From: Bordetella genomosp. 11
GTDB lineage: Bacteria > Pseudomonadota > Gammaproteobacteria > Burkholderiales > Burkholderiaceae_B
DNA: 64,000 bases
NCBI RefSeq assembly: GCF_002261215.1
Contig: NZ_NEVS01000004.1
Coordinates: 4,030,001-4,094,000, forward strand
Direction: 5' to 3'
The notes beneath the pieces are model-generated. The model saw nothing but the letters and a program-made list of their open reading frames with translations, ran no database searches and was not told the DNA's origin. Below are positions 17,503-27,204 of this stretch, in pieces (position 1 is the first letter of the stretch; every line of letters starts with the position of its first letter). The translations under genes were made by a program, and so were the position numbers.

Positions 17503-17811
17503 ATGGCGCTAAATGACGAAGACGTGGCCCGCATCGCCCGGCTGGCCAGAATCGAGCTCACTCCCGAACGGCGCGCGCATGCGCTGCAGGAGCTCAACGG
17601 CATGCTCCATATTATCGAGCGCCTGCAACAGGAAGACACCAAGGGCGTCGAACCCATGGCGCACCCCCTGTCCGCGCTCGAAGACGTGGCGCTGCGTTTG
17701 CGCGAAGACCGCGTGACCGAAGCCGGCTCGGAAAGCGAGCGGGCGGCCCTGATGCGCAACGCCCCGGAAGCCCAGGACGGCCTGTTCCTGGTCCCCAAGG
17801 TGCTGGAGTAG
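17503..17811 (+). CDS. gatC: Asp/Glu-tRNA amidotransferase subunit GatC
   Basis: 102 residues. GatC stabilises the GatA-GatB pair that converts Glu-tRNA(Gln) and Asp-tRNA(Asn) to the amidated forms. The typical N-terminal pattern [19 protein letters not shown] is present. I start at ATG 17503; the longer frame from 17437 adds an implausible hydrophobic leader. Two bases separate it from gatA. Confidence 0.95.
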   Translation: MALNDEDVARIARLARIELTPERRAHALQELNGMLHIIERLQQEDTKGVEPMAHPLSALEDVALRLREDRVTEAGSESERAALMRNAPEAQDGLFLVPKVLE

Positions 17812-17813
17812 TC

Positions 17814-19340
17814 ATGAGCAAACCCGCACTGCATACCCAATTCGCCGATATCGCCGCCCTGCGGCAGGCCCTGGACCGGCGCGAGGTCAGCGCCGTCGAA
17901 CTGGCGTCCAGCGCGCTGGACGCCGCGCAATCGGCGTCCGCGCTGAACGCCTTCCTGCACATCGACGCCGACCTGACCCTGGAACAGGCCCGGGAAGCCG
18001 ACGCCGCCCTGGCGGCGGGCACCGCCGGGCCGCTGACCGGCGTCCCGATCGCCCACAAGGACGCCTTCGTCACCCGCGGCTGGCGCACCACCGCCGGCAG
18101 CCGGATGCTGGACGGCTACCTCAGCCCCTTCGACGCCACGGTGGTCGAACGCCTGCGCCAGGCGGGCGCGGTGTCCATCGGCAAGCTCAATTGCGATGAA
18201 TTCGCCATGGGCTCGGGCAACGAAAACTCCGCCTTCGGCCCCGTGCGCAACCCCTGGGATACCGCGGCGGTGCCCGGCGGCTCGTCGGGCGGCTCGGCCG
18301 CCGCGGTGGCGGCGCGCCTGGTGGCGGCAGCCACCGGCACCGATACCGGCGGCTCGGTGCGGCAGCCCGCCGCGCTGTGCGGCGTAACCGGCATCAAGCC
18401 CACCTATGGCACGGTATCGCGCTTCGGCATCGTCGCTTTCGGGTCCAGCCTGGACCAGGCCGGCCCCCTGGCGGCCAGCAGCCGCGACGCCCTGGCCCTG
18501 CTCGACGCCATGGCGGGCTTCGATCCGCGCGACGCCACCAGCGTCGAACGCTGCGGCAAGGACGCCAACGAACCGGGCCGCGTACGGCGCGACTTCGATG
18601 CCGCCCAGGCCGCCTACGGCGCCGCCGGCGGCCAACCGCTGGCCGGGCTGCGCATCGGGGTGCCGGCCGAATACCTCGGCACCGGGCTGTCCGATGAGGT
18701 GCGCGCGGCGGTCGAGGCCGCCCTGGCGCAATTCGAGGCCCTGGGCGCCCGCCGCGTCGATATCTCGCTGCCGCGCACCGAACTGGCCATCCCGGCCTAC
18801 TACGTGATCGCGCCGGCCGAGGCATCCAGCAACCTGGCGCGCTACGACGGCGTGCGCTACGGCCATCGCGCCGCGCACTACGGCGACCTGACGGAAATGA
18901 TCAGCCGCTCCCGCGCCGAAGGCTTCGGCGACGAGGTGCGGCGGCGCATCCTGATCGGCACCTATGTGCTGTCGCATGGCTATTACGATGCCTACTACCT
19001 GCAGGCGCAGCGCCTGCGCCGGCTGATCGCCCAGGATTTCCAGAGCGCGTTCGCGCAATGCGATGTCATCATGGGGCCGGTGGCGCCGACGGTGGCCAAG
19101 GATATCGGCGAAAACCGCGACGACCCCACCGCCGACTGGCTGGCCGACGTCTACACGCTGGGCGTCAGCCTGGCGGGCCTGCCCGCCATGTCGGTGCCCT
19201 GCGGCTTCGGTGGCGGCGCCCATGCCCGCCGCCCCGTCGGCCTGCAGATCATTGGCAATTACTTCGACGAAGGACGCCTGCTGGCGATCGCCGACCGCTA
19301 CCAACACGTGACCGACTGGCACCAGCGCGCGCCGGAATAG
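17814..19340 (+). CDS. gatA: Glutamyl-tRNA(Gln) amidotransferase subunit A
   Basis: 508 residues, amidase signature family. GatA hydrolyses glutamine and passes ammonia to GatB. The Ser-cisSer-Lys triad is visible: Lys in [18 protein letters not shown], and the serines in [27 protein letters not shown]. Length is normal. In most genomes gatB follows directly; here 316 bp of repeat sequence intervenes. Confidence 0.96.
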   Translation: MSKPALHTQFADIAALRQALDRREVSAVELASSALDAAQSASALNAFLHIDADLTLEQAREADAALAAGTAGPLTGVPIAHKDAFVTRGWRTTAGSRMLDGYLSPFDATVVERLRQAGAVSIGKLNCDEFAMGSGNENSAFGPVRNPWDTAAVPGGSSGGSAAAVAARLVAAATGTDTGGSVRQPAALCGVTGIKPTYGTVSRFGIVAFGSSLDQAGPLAASSRDALALLDAMAGFDPRDATSVERCGKDANEPGRVRRDFDAAQAAYGAAGGQPLAGLRIGVPAEYLGTGLSDEVRAAVEAALAQFEALGARRVDISLPRTELAIPAYYVIAPAEASSNLARYDGVRYGHRAAHYGDLTEMISRSRAEGFGDEVRRRILIGTYVLSHGYYDAYYLQAQRLRRLIAQDFQSAFAQCDVIMGPVAPTVAKDIGENRDDPTADWLADVYTLGVSLAGLPAMSVPCGFGGGAHARRPVGLQIIGNYFDEGRLLAIADRYQHVTDWHQRAPE

Positions 19341-19656
19341 CCCACCCCCGAAGCGCTGCGCGCTTCCCCCTCAAGGGGGCGACGCCGGAGGACCGGCAAA
19401 GCCGGATCCTCGGCGTCCCGGATCGGCGGTATCTGTTTTTTGCGGGGGACTGTAATGGCGCCTAGTCCCCGAAGGACTGCGCGCCTCCCCTCAAGGGGGC
19501 GACGCCGGAGGACCGGAAGGAAGACCCACCCGAAGCGCTGCGCGCTTCCCCCTCAAGGGGGCGACGCCAGCGGACCGGCAAAGCCGGATCCGCGGCGTCC
19601 CGGGATAGGGATATACCCGTTAATGCGGGGGATGCGAAGGACAATGGATTACTGAC
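19341..19656 (+). repeat. Cluster of three intergenic repeat copies before gatB
   Basis: No gene. Three copies of a GC-rich element lie here: 19346 to about 19450 (full), 19465-19515 (truncated) and 19528 to about 19632. The core reads CGAAGCGCTGCGCGCTTCC, then CCCTCAAGGGGGCGACGCC, then a GGACCGGCAAAGCCGGATCC hairpin and CGGCGTCCC. It contains several internal inverted repeats, as in REP/BIME-type elements. The same element occurs inverted at 21955-22287. Confidence 0.85.
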
Positions 19657-21111
19657 ATGAACTGGGAAATCGTCATCGGGCTGGAAACGCACACGCAGCT
19701 TTCCACCGACTCGAAAATTTTTTCGGGCAGCAGCACGCGCTTCGGCGCCGCGCCCAACACGCAGGCGAACCTGGTCGACCTGGCGCTGCCCGGCAGCCTG
19801 CCCGTGATGAACCGGGCCGCCGCCGAACGGGCCATCCGCTTCGGGCTGGCGGTCGGCGGAAGCATTTCGCCGCGCTCCATTTTCGCGCGCAAGAACTACT
19901 TCTACCCCGACCTGCCCAAGGGCTACCAGATCAGCCAGTACGAGATCCCGGTCGTGGTCGGCGGTGCCATCTCGTTTTTCGTCGGCGAAACCGCCAAAAC
20001 GGTGCAGCTGACGCGGGCCCACCTGGAAGAAGACGCCGGCAAATCCCTGCACGATGAATTCCACCTGGCCAACGGGGCGCCGGCCAGCGGCATCGACCTG
20101 AACCGCGCCGGCACCCCCCTGCTGGAAATCGTCAGCGAACCGGAAATGCGCTCCGCCGCCGAGGCGGTCGCCTACGCGCGCGCGCTGCACAGCCTGGTCG
20201 TATGGCTGGGCATCTGCGACGGCAACATGCAGGAAGGCTCGTTCCGCTGCGACGCCAACGTCTCGGTGCGCCCGATGGGCCAGAAGGAATTCGGCACCCG
20301 CACCGAGATCAAGAACGTCAACTCCTTCCGCTTCCTGGAACGCGCCATCGTGTACGAAGCGCGGCGCCAGATCGAGCTGATCGAGGACGGCGGCACGGTG
20401 GTGCAGGAAACCCGCCTGTACGATTCGGACCGCGACGAAACCCGCAGCATGCGCAGCAAGGAAGACGCGCACGATTACCGCTACTTCCCCGATCCGGACC
20501 TGCCCCCCCTGGTGATCTCGCAGGCATGGGTGGACGAGGTCCGCGCCACCATGCCGGAACTTCCGGCCGACAAGCGCGCGCGCTTCGAAAGCGAGTACGG
20601 CCTGTCCGCCTACGATGCGGCCCAGCTGACCACCAGCCGCGACATGGCGGACTACTTCGAAGCGGTCGCCCGGGCCCTGCCGGCGGGCCAGGCCAAGCAG
20701 GCGGCCAACTGGATCATGGGCGAGCTGGCCGCCTCCCTGAACCGCTCCGAAATCGACGTGGCGGCCTCGCCCGTGGCGGCGCCGGCGCTGGCGGCCCTGA
20801 TCGGCCGCATCCTGGACGGCACGATCTCCAACAAGATCGCCCGCGACGTCTTCGCCGGAATGTGGGCGGGCGAACAGGGCGGCCAGCCCGATGCCATCAT
20901 CGAAGCGCGCGGCCTGAAGCAGATCAGCGATACGGGTGCCATCGGCGCCATGATCGACGAGGTGCTGGCCGCCAATCCGGCCGTGGTGGAGGAATACCGC
21001 GCGGGCAAGCAGAAGGCCTTCAATTCCCTGGTCGGCCAGATCATGAAGGCCGCCAAGGGCAAGGCGAACCCGCAGCAGGTCAACGACCTGTTGAAGCAGA
21101 AGCTGGGCTAG
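19657..21111 (+). CDS. gatB: Asp/Glu-tRNA amidotransferase subunit B
   Basis: 484 residues. GatB holds the mischarged tRNA and performs the phosphorylation/amidation step. Start [17 protein letters not shown] and the motif [15 protein letters not shown] are typical; [11 protein letters not shown] and [13 protein letters not shown] are also family-conserved. The C-terminal part is the YqeY-like tail domain ([15 protein letters not shown]). The upstream leader is repeat-rich, so the gene may have a separate promoter or depend on read-through from gatCA. Confidence 0.96.
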   Translation: MNWEIVIGLETHTQLSTDSKIFSGSSTRFGAAPNTQANLVDLALPGSLPVMNRAAAERAIRFGLAVGGSISPRSIFARKNYFYPDLPKGYQISQYEIPVVVGGAISFFVGETAKTVQLTRAHLEEDAGKSLHDEFHLANGAPASGIDLNRAGTPLLEIVSEPEMRSAAEAVAYARALHSLVVWLGICDGNMQEGSFRCDANVSVRPMGQKEFGTRTEIKNVNSFRFLERAIVYEARRQIELIEDGGTVVQETRLYDSDRDETRSMRSKEDAHDYRYFPDPDLPPLVISQAWVDEVRATMPELPADKRARFESEYGLSAYDAAQLTTSRDMADYFEAVARALPAGQAKQAANWIMGELAASLNRSEIDVAASPVAAPALAALIGRILDGTISNKIARDVFAGMWAGEQGGQPDAIIEARGLKQISDTGAIGAMIDEVLAANPAVVEEYRAGKQKAFNSLVGQIMKAAKGKANPQQVNDLLKQKLG

Positions 21112-21125
21112 GCGCGCCGCCGCGG

Positions 21126-21806
21126 TCAGGCGGCCACGCCGTACTTCTGGCGGTAGGCCAGCACGGCCTGGCGGTGCTCGGCGAATTCCGGGGCGTGCTC
21201 CATCAGCTTCAGGATGTCCGCCAGCGTGGCAATGCTGACGACGGGGATGCCGTAGGTGCGCGCCACGTCCTGCACGGCGGAATGCGCGGACAGCGCGTCG
21301 TCCGGCCCGGCGCGCTCCATGCGGTCCAGCGCGATCAGGACGGCCGCGGGCTCGGCGCCGGCGGCGCGGATGATGTCCACGGATTCGCGCACCGACGTGC
21401 CGGCGGTAATCACGTCGTCGATGATCACGACCTTGCCCTTCAGCGGCGCGCCGACCAGCGTGCCGCCTTCGCCGTGGTCTTTCGCTTCCTTGCGGTTGTA
21501 GGCGAAGGGGATGGTCCGCCCGGCCGCGCGCGGGTCGGCGGCCAGCGCCATGGCCGTCGCCGTGGCCAGGGGGATGCCCTTGTAGGCGGGGCCGAACAGC
21601 ATGTCGAAGGACAGCCCCGAATCCAGCAGGGCCCCGGCATAGAAGGCCCCCAGGCGGTTCATGCAGGCGCCGTCGCTGAACAATCCGGCATTGAAGAAAT
21701 ACGGACTGATGCGCCCCGATTTGACCTTGAAGCTGCCGAAGCGCAGCACGCCCTGGTCGAGGGCGAAACGGACGAACTGGACGGATGGGGCGGCGGAAGC
21801 GGTCAT
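21126..21806 (-). CDS. pyrE: Orotate phosphoribosyltransferase
   Basis: 226 residues. PyrE makes OMP from orotate and PRPP in pyrimidine synthesis. The PRPP-binding loop [13 protein letters not shown] and the flexible-loop region [19 protein letters not shown] are clear. It is convergent with gatB, with only 14 bp between the stops. The start [24 protein letters not shown] is normal for betaproteobacteria. Confidence 0.95.
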   Translation of the reverse strand: MTASAAPSVQFVRFALDQGVLRFGSFKVKSGRISPYFFNAGLFSDGACMNRLGAFYAGALLDSGLSFDMLFGPAYKGIPLATATAMALAADPRAAGRTIPFAYNRKEAKDHGEGGTLVGAPLKGKVVIIDDVITAGTSVRESVDIIRAAGAEPAAVLIALDRMERAGPDDALSAHSAVQDVARTYGIPVVSIATLADILKLMEHAPEFAEHRQAVLAYRQKYGVAA

Positions 21807-21954
21807 ACGGTCACCGGAGACGAGGGAATTCGGAAGAAACCGGAATTATGCCTGCTCCATCCCGCGGCGCAGGCCGAACCCGCCCGTGCCGCCCGCCCCC
21901 TATCCCGAGCCTGCGGGTAGCCGCCCCCATCCTCGCCGCACGAAACAGATCGCC

Positions 21955-22287
21955 CCGCCCCGGGACGCCGCGGATCCGGCTTTGCCGGTCCGCTGACGCC
22001 TCCCCCCTTGAGGGGGAAGCGCGCAGCGCTTCGGGGATGGGATTAGCCACCACACCGCCCGCAAAAAACGGGTGCGGCCAAGCGGGGACGCCGAGGATCC
22101 GGCTCCGCCGGTCCTCTGGCGTCGCCCCCTTGAGGGGGAAGCGCGCAGCGCTTCGGGGGTGGGATTAGCCACCACGCCGCCACGCAAAAAACGGGTGCAG
22201 CCGACCGGGGACGCCGAGGATCCGGCTCCGCCGGTCCTCTGGCGTCGCCCCCTTGAGGGGGAAGCGCGCAGCGCTTCGGGGGTGGGC
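21955..22287 (-). repeat. Cluster of three inverted repeat copies between pyrE and exoIII gene
   Basis: Three copies of the element found before gatB, in opposite orientation: about 21955-22041, 22061-22163 and 22183-22287. The last two are nearly identical, including a preceding CGCAAAAAACGGGTGC and a spacing of about 122 bp, so they form a recent tandem duplication. The reading frames through this region are low-complexity artefacts of the repeat. The promoter of the following gene must lie at its right edge (about 22288-22332). Confidence 0.85.
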
Positions 22288-22332
22288 TCAATTTCAGGTA
22301 CGCTAGCGGCCGTCTCCCTACCTGTCCCCGCC

Positions 22333-23115
22333 ATGCTGCGCATCATCTCCGCCAATCTGAACGGCATCCGCTCGGCCGCCAACAAAGGCTTTTTCCCCTG
22401 GGTCGCCAAGCAGGACGCCGACTTCATCTGCCTGCAGGAACTGAAGGCCCAGGCCGCCGACATGACCCTGGAAATGCTCAACCCGCCGGGCCTGTACGGC
22501 TATTTCCACTACGCCGAAAAGAAAGGCTATAGCGGCGTCGGCATCTACGCCCGCACCCAGCCGCTACAGGTCATCGAGGGCCTGGGCGTGCCCGAGATAG
22601 ACAGCGAAGGCCGCTACCTGGAGCTGGTCTACGACCGGCACTCGATCATTTCGGTCTACCTGCCGTCCGGATCCAGCGGCGAGCACCGCCAGACCGCCAA
22701 GTTCGCCTTCATGGAACACTTCTACACCCACCTGGCCACGCTGGTGAAATGCGGACGGCAGGTCGTGCTGTGCGGCGACTGGAACATCGCGCACAACGAG
22801 ATCGACCTGAAGAACTGGAAGGGCAACATGAAGAACAGCGGCTTCCTGCCGGAAGAACGCGCCTGGCTGACCAAGGTATTCGCCGACCTGGGCTGGATGG
22901 ACGTCTACCGGCGCCTGCATCCGGAGGCCACCGGCGAGGCCTATACATGGTGGAGCAACCGCGGCCAGGCCTGGGCCAAGAACGTCGGGTGGCGCATCGA
23001 CTACCAGATCGCCACGCCCGAAATCGCCGCCACGGCGAAGGCCGCCTCCATCTACAAGGACGAACGCTTCAGCGATCATGCCCCGCTGACGATCGACTAC
23101 GACACGTCGCTGTAG
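22333..23115 (+). CDS. xthA: Exodeoxyribonuclease III
   Basis: 260 residues, exonuclease/endonuclease/phosphatase fold; AP endonuclease and 3'-5' exonuclease of base-excision repair. Motifs: ANLNGIRSAANKGF, metal-binding Glu in FICLQELKAQ, GDWNIAHNEIDLKNWKGN, and the C-terminal SDHAPLTIDYD with the catalytic Asp-His. A long frame runs upstream through the repeat region; ATG 22333 (MLRIISANLNG) is the standard start. By length and WKGN motif it belongs to the XthA subgroup. Confidence 0.93.
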   Translation: MLRIISANLNGIRSAANKGFFPWVAKQDADFICLQELKAQAADMTLEMLNPPGLYGYFHYAEKKGYSGVGIYARTQPLQVIEGLGVPEIDSEGRYLELVYDRHSIISVYLPSGSSGEHRQTAKFAFMEHFYTHLATLVKCGRQVVLCGDWNIAHNEIDLKNWKGNMKNSGFLPEERAWLTKVFADLGWMDVYRRLHPEATGEAYTWWSNRGQAWAKNVGWRIDYQIATPEIAATAKAASIYKDERFSDHAPLTIDYDTSL

Positions 23116-23128
23116 CCCCCTCGCCCGG

Positions 23129-25210
23129 CTAGGCCACCCGCAGGTCCCCGGCGGCCACCGCGGCCTGCATGAAGCGTTCCGCGGACATGGGGTGGCCCAG
23201 CAGGAAGCCCTGCAGCGAATCGCAACCCAGCCGGGTCAGGAATTCCTGCTGTTCGCGGGTCTCGACGCCTTCGGCGACGATCTGCAGATTGAGCGTCTGC
23301 CCCAGCGCGACGATGGCCGAAACGATAGCGGCATCCTCCGGATCGCGCTCCAGCTCGCGCACGAAGCCACGGTCGATCTTCAATTCCGTCGCCGGCAGCC
23401 GCTTCAGGTACATCAGGCTGGAATAGCCGGTGCCGAAATCGTCTATCGATATCTTCACGCCCATCTCGTGCAGCTGGCCCATCGTGGCCAGCGTGGCCTC
23501 CACATCGCGCATCGCCGTGGACTCGGTGATTTCCAGCGTCAGGTTGCGCGCCGGCAGCCCGTGCCGCGCCAGCGTGCTGCGCACCACCTGCACCAGCCCG
23601 GCGTGATTGAACTGCTGCAGCGACAGGTTCACGGCCATGGACCACTCGGTCCGGCCCGATTCATACCAGGCCTTCATCTGGCGGCACGCCTCGTCCAGTA
23701 CCCATTCGCCGATCTGGATGATGAACCCGGTTTTTTCCGCCAGGGGTATGAACACCGACGGCTGCACGATGCCGCGCACCGGATGGTTCCAGCGCACCAG
23801 CGCCTCGGCGCCGATCACGGCGCTGGACGCCGCGTGGTATTTGGGCTGGTATTGCAGTATGAGTTCGTCGCGCACCAGGGCGCGGCGCAGATCGCGCAGC
23901 AGCTCCACCTGGGCCTGCACGTCCTGGTTCATCGATGCCTCGAAATAGCAGTATGTATTGCGCCCGGACGATTTGGCGTAGTACATCGCGGCATCGGCGT
24001 TGGCCAGCAGTTCGTGGTGGTCGCTCCCGTTGCCCGGATAGACAGCGATGCCGATGCTGACCGATACATGCAGCTGGTGGCTATCGACCTCGAACTCGTC
24101 CTCGATGATCCTGACCAGCTTGGACGCGATGGTGGAGGCATCCGCCGGGCCCTCGACCTGGGCCACCAATACGAACTCATCGCCGCCCAGGCGGGCGATG
24201 GTGTCCTGCGCGCGCATACTGGCACGGATGCGCGCCGCCACTTCGATCAGCAAACGGTCGCCGATGTGATGGCCATAGGCGTCGTTCACGGCCTTGAAAC
24301 CGTCCAGGTCCATGAACATCACGGCGAAGCTGGTGCGTTCGCGGGCTGACGTATGGATCGCCTGCTGCAAGCGGTCTTCCAGCAGCAGCCGGTTGGGCAG
24401 CTTGGTCAGGTTATCGTGCAGCGCCAGGTATGTCAGTTCCTCGTTGGCCTCGGCCAGCGACGACGCCAGGATGGAGGTGCGCGCCTCCATCCGCTGGTCG
24501 AGCACGGAGGTGATCAGCGCGATGGCGATCACCGCCAGCGTGGCGACGATGATGACGATGGCCAGCCAGTTGCTGTCCACGCCGCCGCTCGCCGCGCCGC
24601 ACACGCTGCCCAGCGGAAACCGGGCGGCGGCCATGCCCGTGTAATGCATGCCGACGATGGCCCCGCCCATGACCAGCGCGGCGGCGGCGCGCAGGGACCG
24701 TGCACGGCGTACCGCCCCCCGCAGCCGGAAGGCGATCCACATGGCGCAGCCGGAAGCGCCGACGGCGATCAGCACGGACAGCGTGAACAGCCCCCGCTCG
24801 TAGTCGATACCGGGCATCATGCGCAGCGCCGCCATGCCGGTATAGTGCATGCCGGCCACGCCGGCCCCCATCAGCAATGCGCCGGCGCACAGGCGCGTCC
24901 AGGGCAAGGTCTGCTGGCAGACCAGCCACAGCGCGAACGCGGCGGAAACGATGGCGATGAGCAGGGAAAGCGCGGTCAGGCCGACGTCGTAGCCCAGGGG
25001 GATGGGCAGGCTGAAGGCCAGCATGCCCACGAAATGCATGGCCCAGATCCCCACCCCGCTCGCGACGGCGCCGCCACCCAGCCACCACCGCGCCGCATGT
25101 CCCCGTGCGGTGGCAATGCGGCCCGCCATATCGAGCGCCGCGTACGAGGCCAGGACCGCCACGGCCAGCGAGCACAACACCAGCGCGCTGTTATAGCTCG
25201 CCCCGTACAT
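23129..25210 (-). CDS. MHYT-GGDEF-EAL cyclic-di-GMP signalling protein
   Basis: 693 residues. N-terminal MHYT sensor with seven hydrophobic segments and three repeats of the signature (WAMHFVGMLAF, GMHYTGMAALRM, GMHYTGMAAARF), thought to bind copper and sense oxygen, CO or NO. Next a GGDEF domain (about 260-420, ARLGGDEFVLV with an intact active site) and an EAL domain (about 435-680, IGAEALVRW, DDFGTGYSSLMYL, KIDRGFV, ETREQ). Both catalytic motifs look intact, so diguanylate cyclase and phosphodiesterase activity are possible. Single gene, convergent with xthA. Starts at ATG 25210 directly before the first membrane helix. Confidence 0.93.
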   Translation of the reverse strand: MYGASYNSALVLCSLAVAVLASYAALDMAGRIATARGHAARWWLGGGAVASGVGIWAMHFVGMLAFSLPIPLGYDVGLTALSLLIAIVSAAFALWLVCQQTLPWTRLCAGALLMGAGVAGMHYTGMAALRMMPGIDYERGLFTLSVLIAVGASGCAMWIAFRLRGAVRRARSLRAAAALVMGGAIVGMHYTGMAAARFPLGSVCGAASGGVDSNWLAIVIIVATLAVIAIALITSVLDQRMEARTSILASSLAEANEELTYLALHDNLTKLPNRLLLEDRLQQAIHTSARERTSFAVMFMDLDGFKAVNDAYGHHIGDRLLIEVAARIRASMRAQDTIARLGGDEFVLVAQVEGPADASTIASKLVRIIEDEFEVDSHQLHVSVSIGIAVYPGNGSDHHELLANADAAMYYAKSSGRNTYCYFEASMNQDVQAQVELLRDLRRALVRDELILQYQPKYHAASSAVIGAEALVRWNHPVRGIVQPSVFIPLAEKTGFIIQIGEWVLDEACRQMKAWYESGRTEWSMAVNLSLQQFNHAGLVQVVRSTLARHGLPARNLTLEITESTAMRDVEATLATMGQLHEMGVKISIDDFGTGYSSLMYLKRLPATELKIDRGFVRELERDPEDAAIVSAIVALGQTLNLQIVAEGVETREQQEFLTRLGCDSLQGFLLGHPMSAERFMQAAVAAGDLRVA

Positions 25211-25344
25211 ATCCGATTCCTTGAAGACACGGGCTGTGGCATCCGGCCACGCCCGCTATCAAGCGGGAACCGCCCCTCACGGAATATCGGCAGCGCCTCC
25301 TGGCAAGTTAAATCCCATTAACATATTGTTGTAATTTATGTACG

Positions 25345-26196
25345 TTATGCGCGTCCATCGGGCTGCCGGACCACCAGCACGTCGCACGGCGCTTTCTCGA
25401 TCAATGCTTCGGCCACGCTGCCAATGGCGGTACGCAGCAAGCCGGTGGCGCCATGCGTCCCCGTGACGAGGAGATCGCAGTCGGACTGGTCCGCGTATGC
25501 GATCAGCACACGCTCGGCCAGGCCCGCGGCCACTTCTATGCGCGGTTTTTCGCTCCCGTGCAATTCCGGCGTGTTCTCCAGGAACTGGTCGGCAGCCTCC
25601 TGGGCCGTGCGCTGAAACCCCTTGGCCGTGAGCGCGTCATTCCGATTGCCGGGCAGATCGAAAGCATGGAACAGCGTCAGTTCCTCCACCGGAACCAGCG
25701 CCAGGGCCGCGCGCAGCGCGACGCGCGCGCCCTCGGAAAAGTCGCAGGCGACCAGGGCGTTGCGATAAGGGCGCCGGGCGCGGCGCTTGACGACCAGGAT
25801 CGGCGTGGACGATATGCGAACCAGCTTTTCCACTGTCGTGCCCAGCAGGATGCGGCCCAGCGTTTCGTCACGGGCGACACCCGCGACGATCAGGCCGCAG
25901 CGCCGCTCTTCGGCGACCTGCTGCAGCAGACGGACCGGATCGCCGCAGCGAACCATGATTTCCACGCCGGCATCGACGCCGTCCAGGTCGCGCAGCAGCG
26001 CGCGCCGCGCCTGGGATTCCCTTTCGGCCGCCGGCCGCTGAGGTGTGGGCAACGCGCGCACCTGCGAATCGATGACGTGCAGCGCGATCACGGACGTACC
26101 GAATTGACGGGCCAGCAACAGCGCGCGATCCAGGGCGCGGTCGCCGCGCGCGCTGAGGTCCGTGGCAAGGAGAATGGGCCCAGAAAAGCTTTGCAT
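25345..26196 (-). CDS. Universal stress protein, tandem UspA domains (copy 1)
   Basis: 283 residues made of two UspA domains (about 1-145 and 150-283). Each begins with a beta strand (GPILLATDLSARGDRALDRA; RNALVACDFSEGARVALRA). The C-terminal domain keeps the ATP-binding pattern G-x2-G-x9-G-S (GTHGATGLLRTAIGSVAE); the first domain has GVARDETLGRILLGTTVEKLV. I start at ATG 26196 (MQSFSGPILL), which has GGGGAG nearby, rather than the longer frame to 26235. It pairs with a paralogue immediately upstream. Confidence 0.9.
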   Translation of the reverse strand: MQSFSGPILLATDLSARGDRALDRALLLARQFGTSVIALHVIDSQVRALPTPQRPAAERESQARRALLRDLDGVDAGVEIMVRCGDPVRLLQQVAEERRCGLIVAGVARDETLGRILLGTTVEKLVRISSTPILVVKRRARRPYRNALVACDFSEGARVALRAALALVPVEELTLFHAFDLPGNRNDALTAKGFQRTAQEAADQFLENTPELHGSEKPRIEVAAGLAERVLIAYADQSDCDLLVTGTHGATGLLRTAIGSVAEALIEKAPCDVLVVRQPDGRA

Positions 26197-26274
26197 GATG
26201 GTCTCCCCGAATGATTCCCCGCCCCCGTGGTTCATTCTTGTTATCGCCGCGGCCGCCCTTCCCGGGCCGCGCGG

Positions 26275-27156
26275 CTACGGCACGGCTTGCCCGCGCACCA
26301 GCATGACATCGCTGGGCAGCGATTCCAGCAGCCGTTCGGCGACGCTGCCCACCATCGCCCCCATGATTCCCTTCATGCGCTGCGCCCCGGCGACGACCAG
26401 ATCGCAACGCGTGCGGAAGACATACTCGGACAATAGCGTTTCCGGTTCGCCATACTGCACGACCCTATCCGCCGGGACACCCGGCGGCAGCCCCGCGACG
26501 CCTTCCAGGAACCGGTGCATTTCGTGGTCCAGATCGCGCTGCAGCGATTCGGGTGCCCGCGCGGCATCGCCGGGCATGCCCAGCGCGGTGTCGCAGGCAT
26601 GGAACAGTGTCAAAGGCGTGCCCGTCATCCACTGCGCGGCCATCCGCAGCGCCTGGCCGGATTCCGGCGAGAAATCCGTCGCCACGATGCCGTTCGGATA
26701 CGGACCGTGCGGGCGATTCTTGACCACCAGCACCGGCAGGGCCAGGTGCCGCACCAACTTGCGGACGGTGGACCCCAACAGCAATTTGCCCAGCGATTCG
26801 TTACGCCCGACACCGGTCACCACCAACCCGCAACCCGATGCTTGCGCCAGCAGCAGGATTTGTTCCGCCGGATCGCCGCTTTCGACGCGGATCTCGCTAT
26901 CGATACCGGCGCCGGCCAGGTCCAGGTCCATCCGGTAGCGCGCCCATTCGCGGTGATCCTCGCTCAGGCGATGCCACGACGGCGCGCCGCCCGCGGCGGC
27001 GGACATGCCCGGCTCCAGCACATGCACGGCAATCAGCCGCGCTTTCCGCTGCCGGGCCAGCACCACGGCGCGGTCCAGCGCGCGGTCGCCCTGTGCGCTG
27101 AGATCGGTGACAAGAAGAATGGGAGCAGCGGCCTGCGTATGCGGGAACGTCGACAT
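26275..27156 (-). CDS. Universal stress protein, tandem UspA domains (copy 2)
   Basis: 293 residues, the same two-domain layout as the neighbouring gene at 25345-26196 (LLVTDLSAQGDRALDRAVVLARQ; NGIVATDFSPESGQALRMA; GAQRMKGIMGAMVGSVAERLLE). The two proteins are paralogues from an old tandem duplication: alignable throughout but with many differences. USPs of this type bind ATP and act in survival under anaerobic or stationary stress. About 80 bp separate the genes, so a two-gene operon is likely. Confidence 0.9.
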   Translation of the reverse strand: MSTFPHTQAAAPILLVTDLSAQGDRALDRAVVLARQRKARLIAVHVLEPGMSAAAGGAPSWHRLSEDHREWARYRMDLDLAGAGIDSEIRVESGDPAEQILLLAQASGCGLVVTGVGRNESLGKLLLGSTVRKLVRHLALPVLVVKNRPHGPYPNGIVATDFSPESGQALRMAAQWMTGTPLTLFHACDTALGMPGDAARAPESLQRDLDHEMHRFLEGVAGLPPGVPADRVVQYGEPETLLSEYVFRTRCDLVVAGAQRMKGIMGAMVGSVAERLLESLPSDVMLVRGQAVP

Positions 27157-27204
27157 GATGGTCTCCGGAGTGCCGTGAAACCATTATCACCCGCCGCGAC
27201 GGAT

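Noticed and set aside
19346..19632. CRISPR-like array of repeats before gatB
   Set aside because: Copies are palindromic, of unequal length and spacing, without uniform short repeats and spacers; they fit REP/BIME-type intergenic elements.
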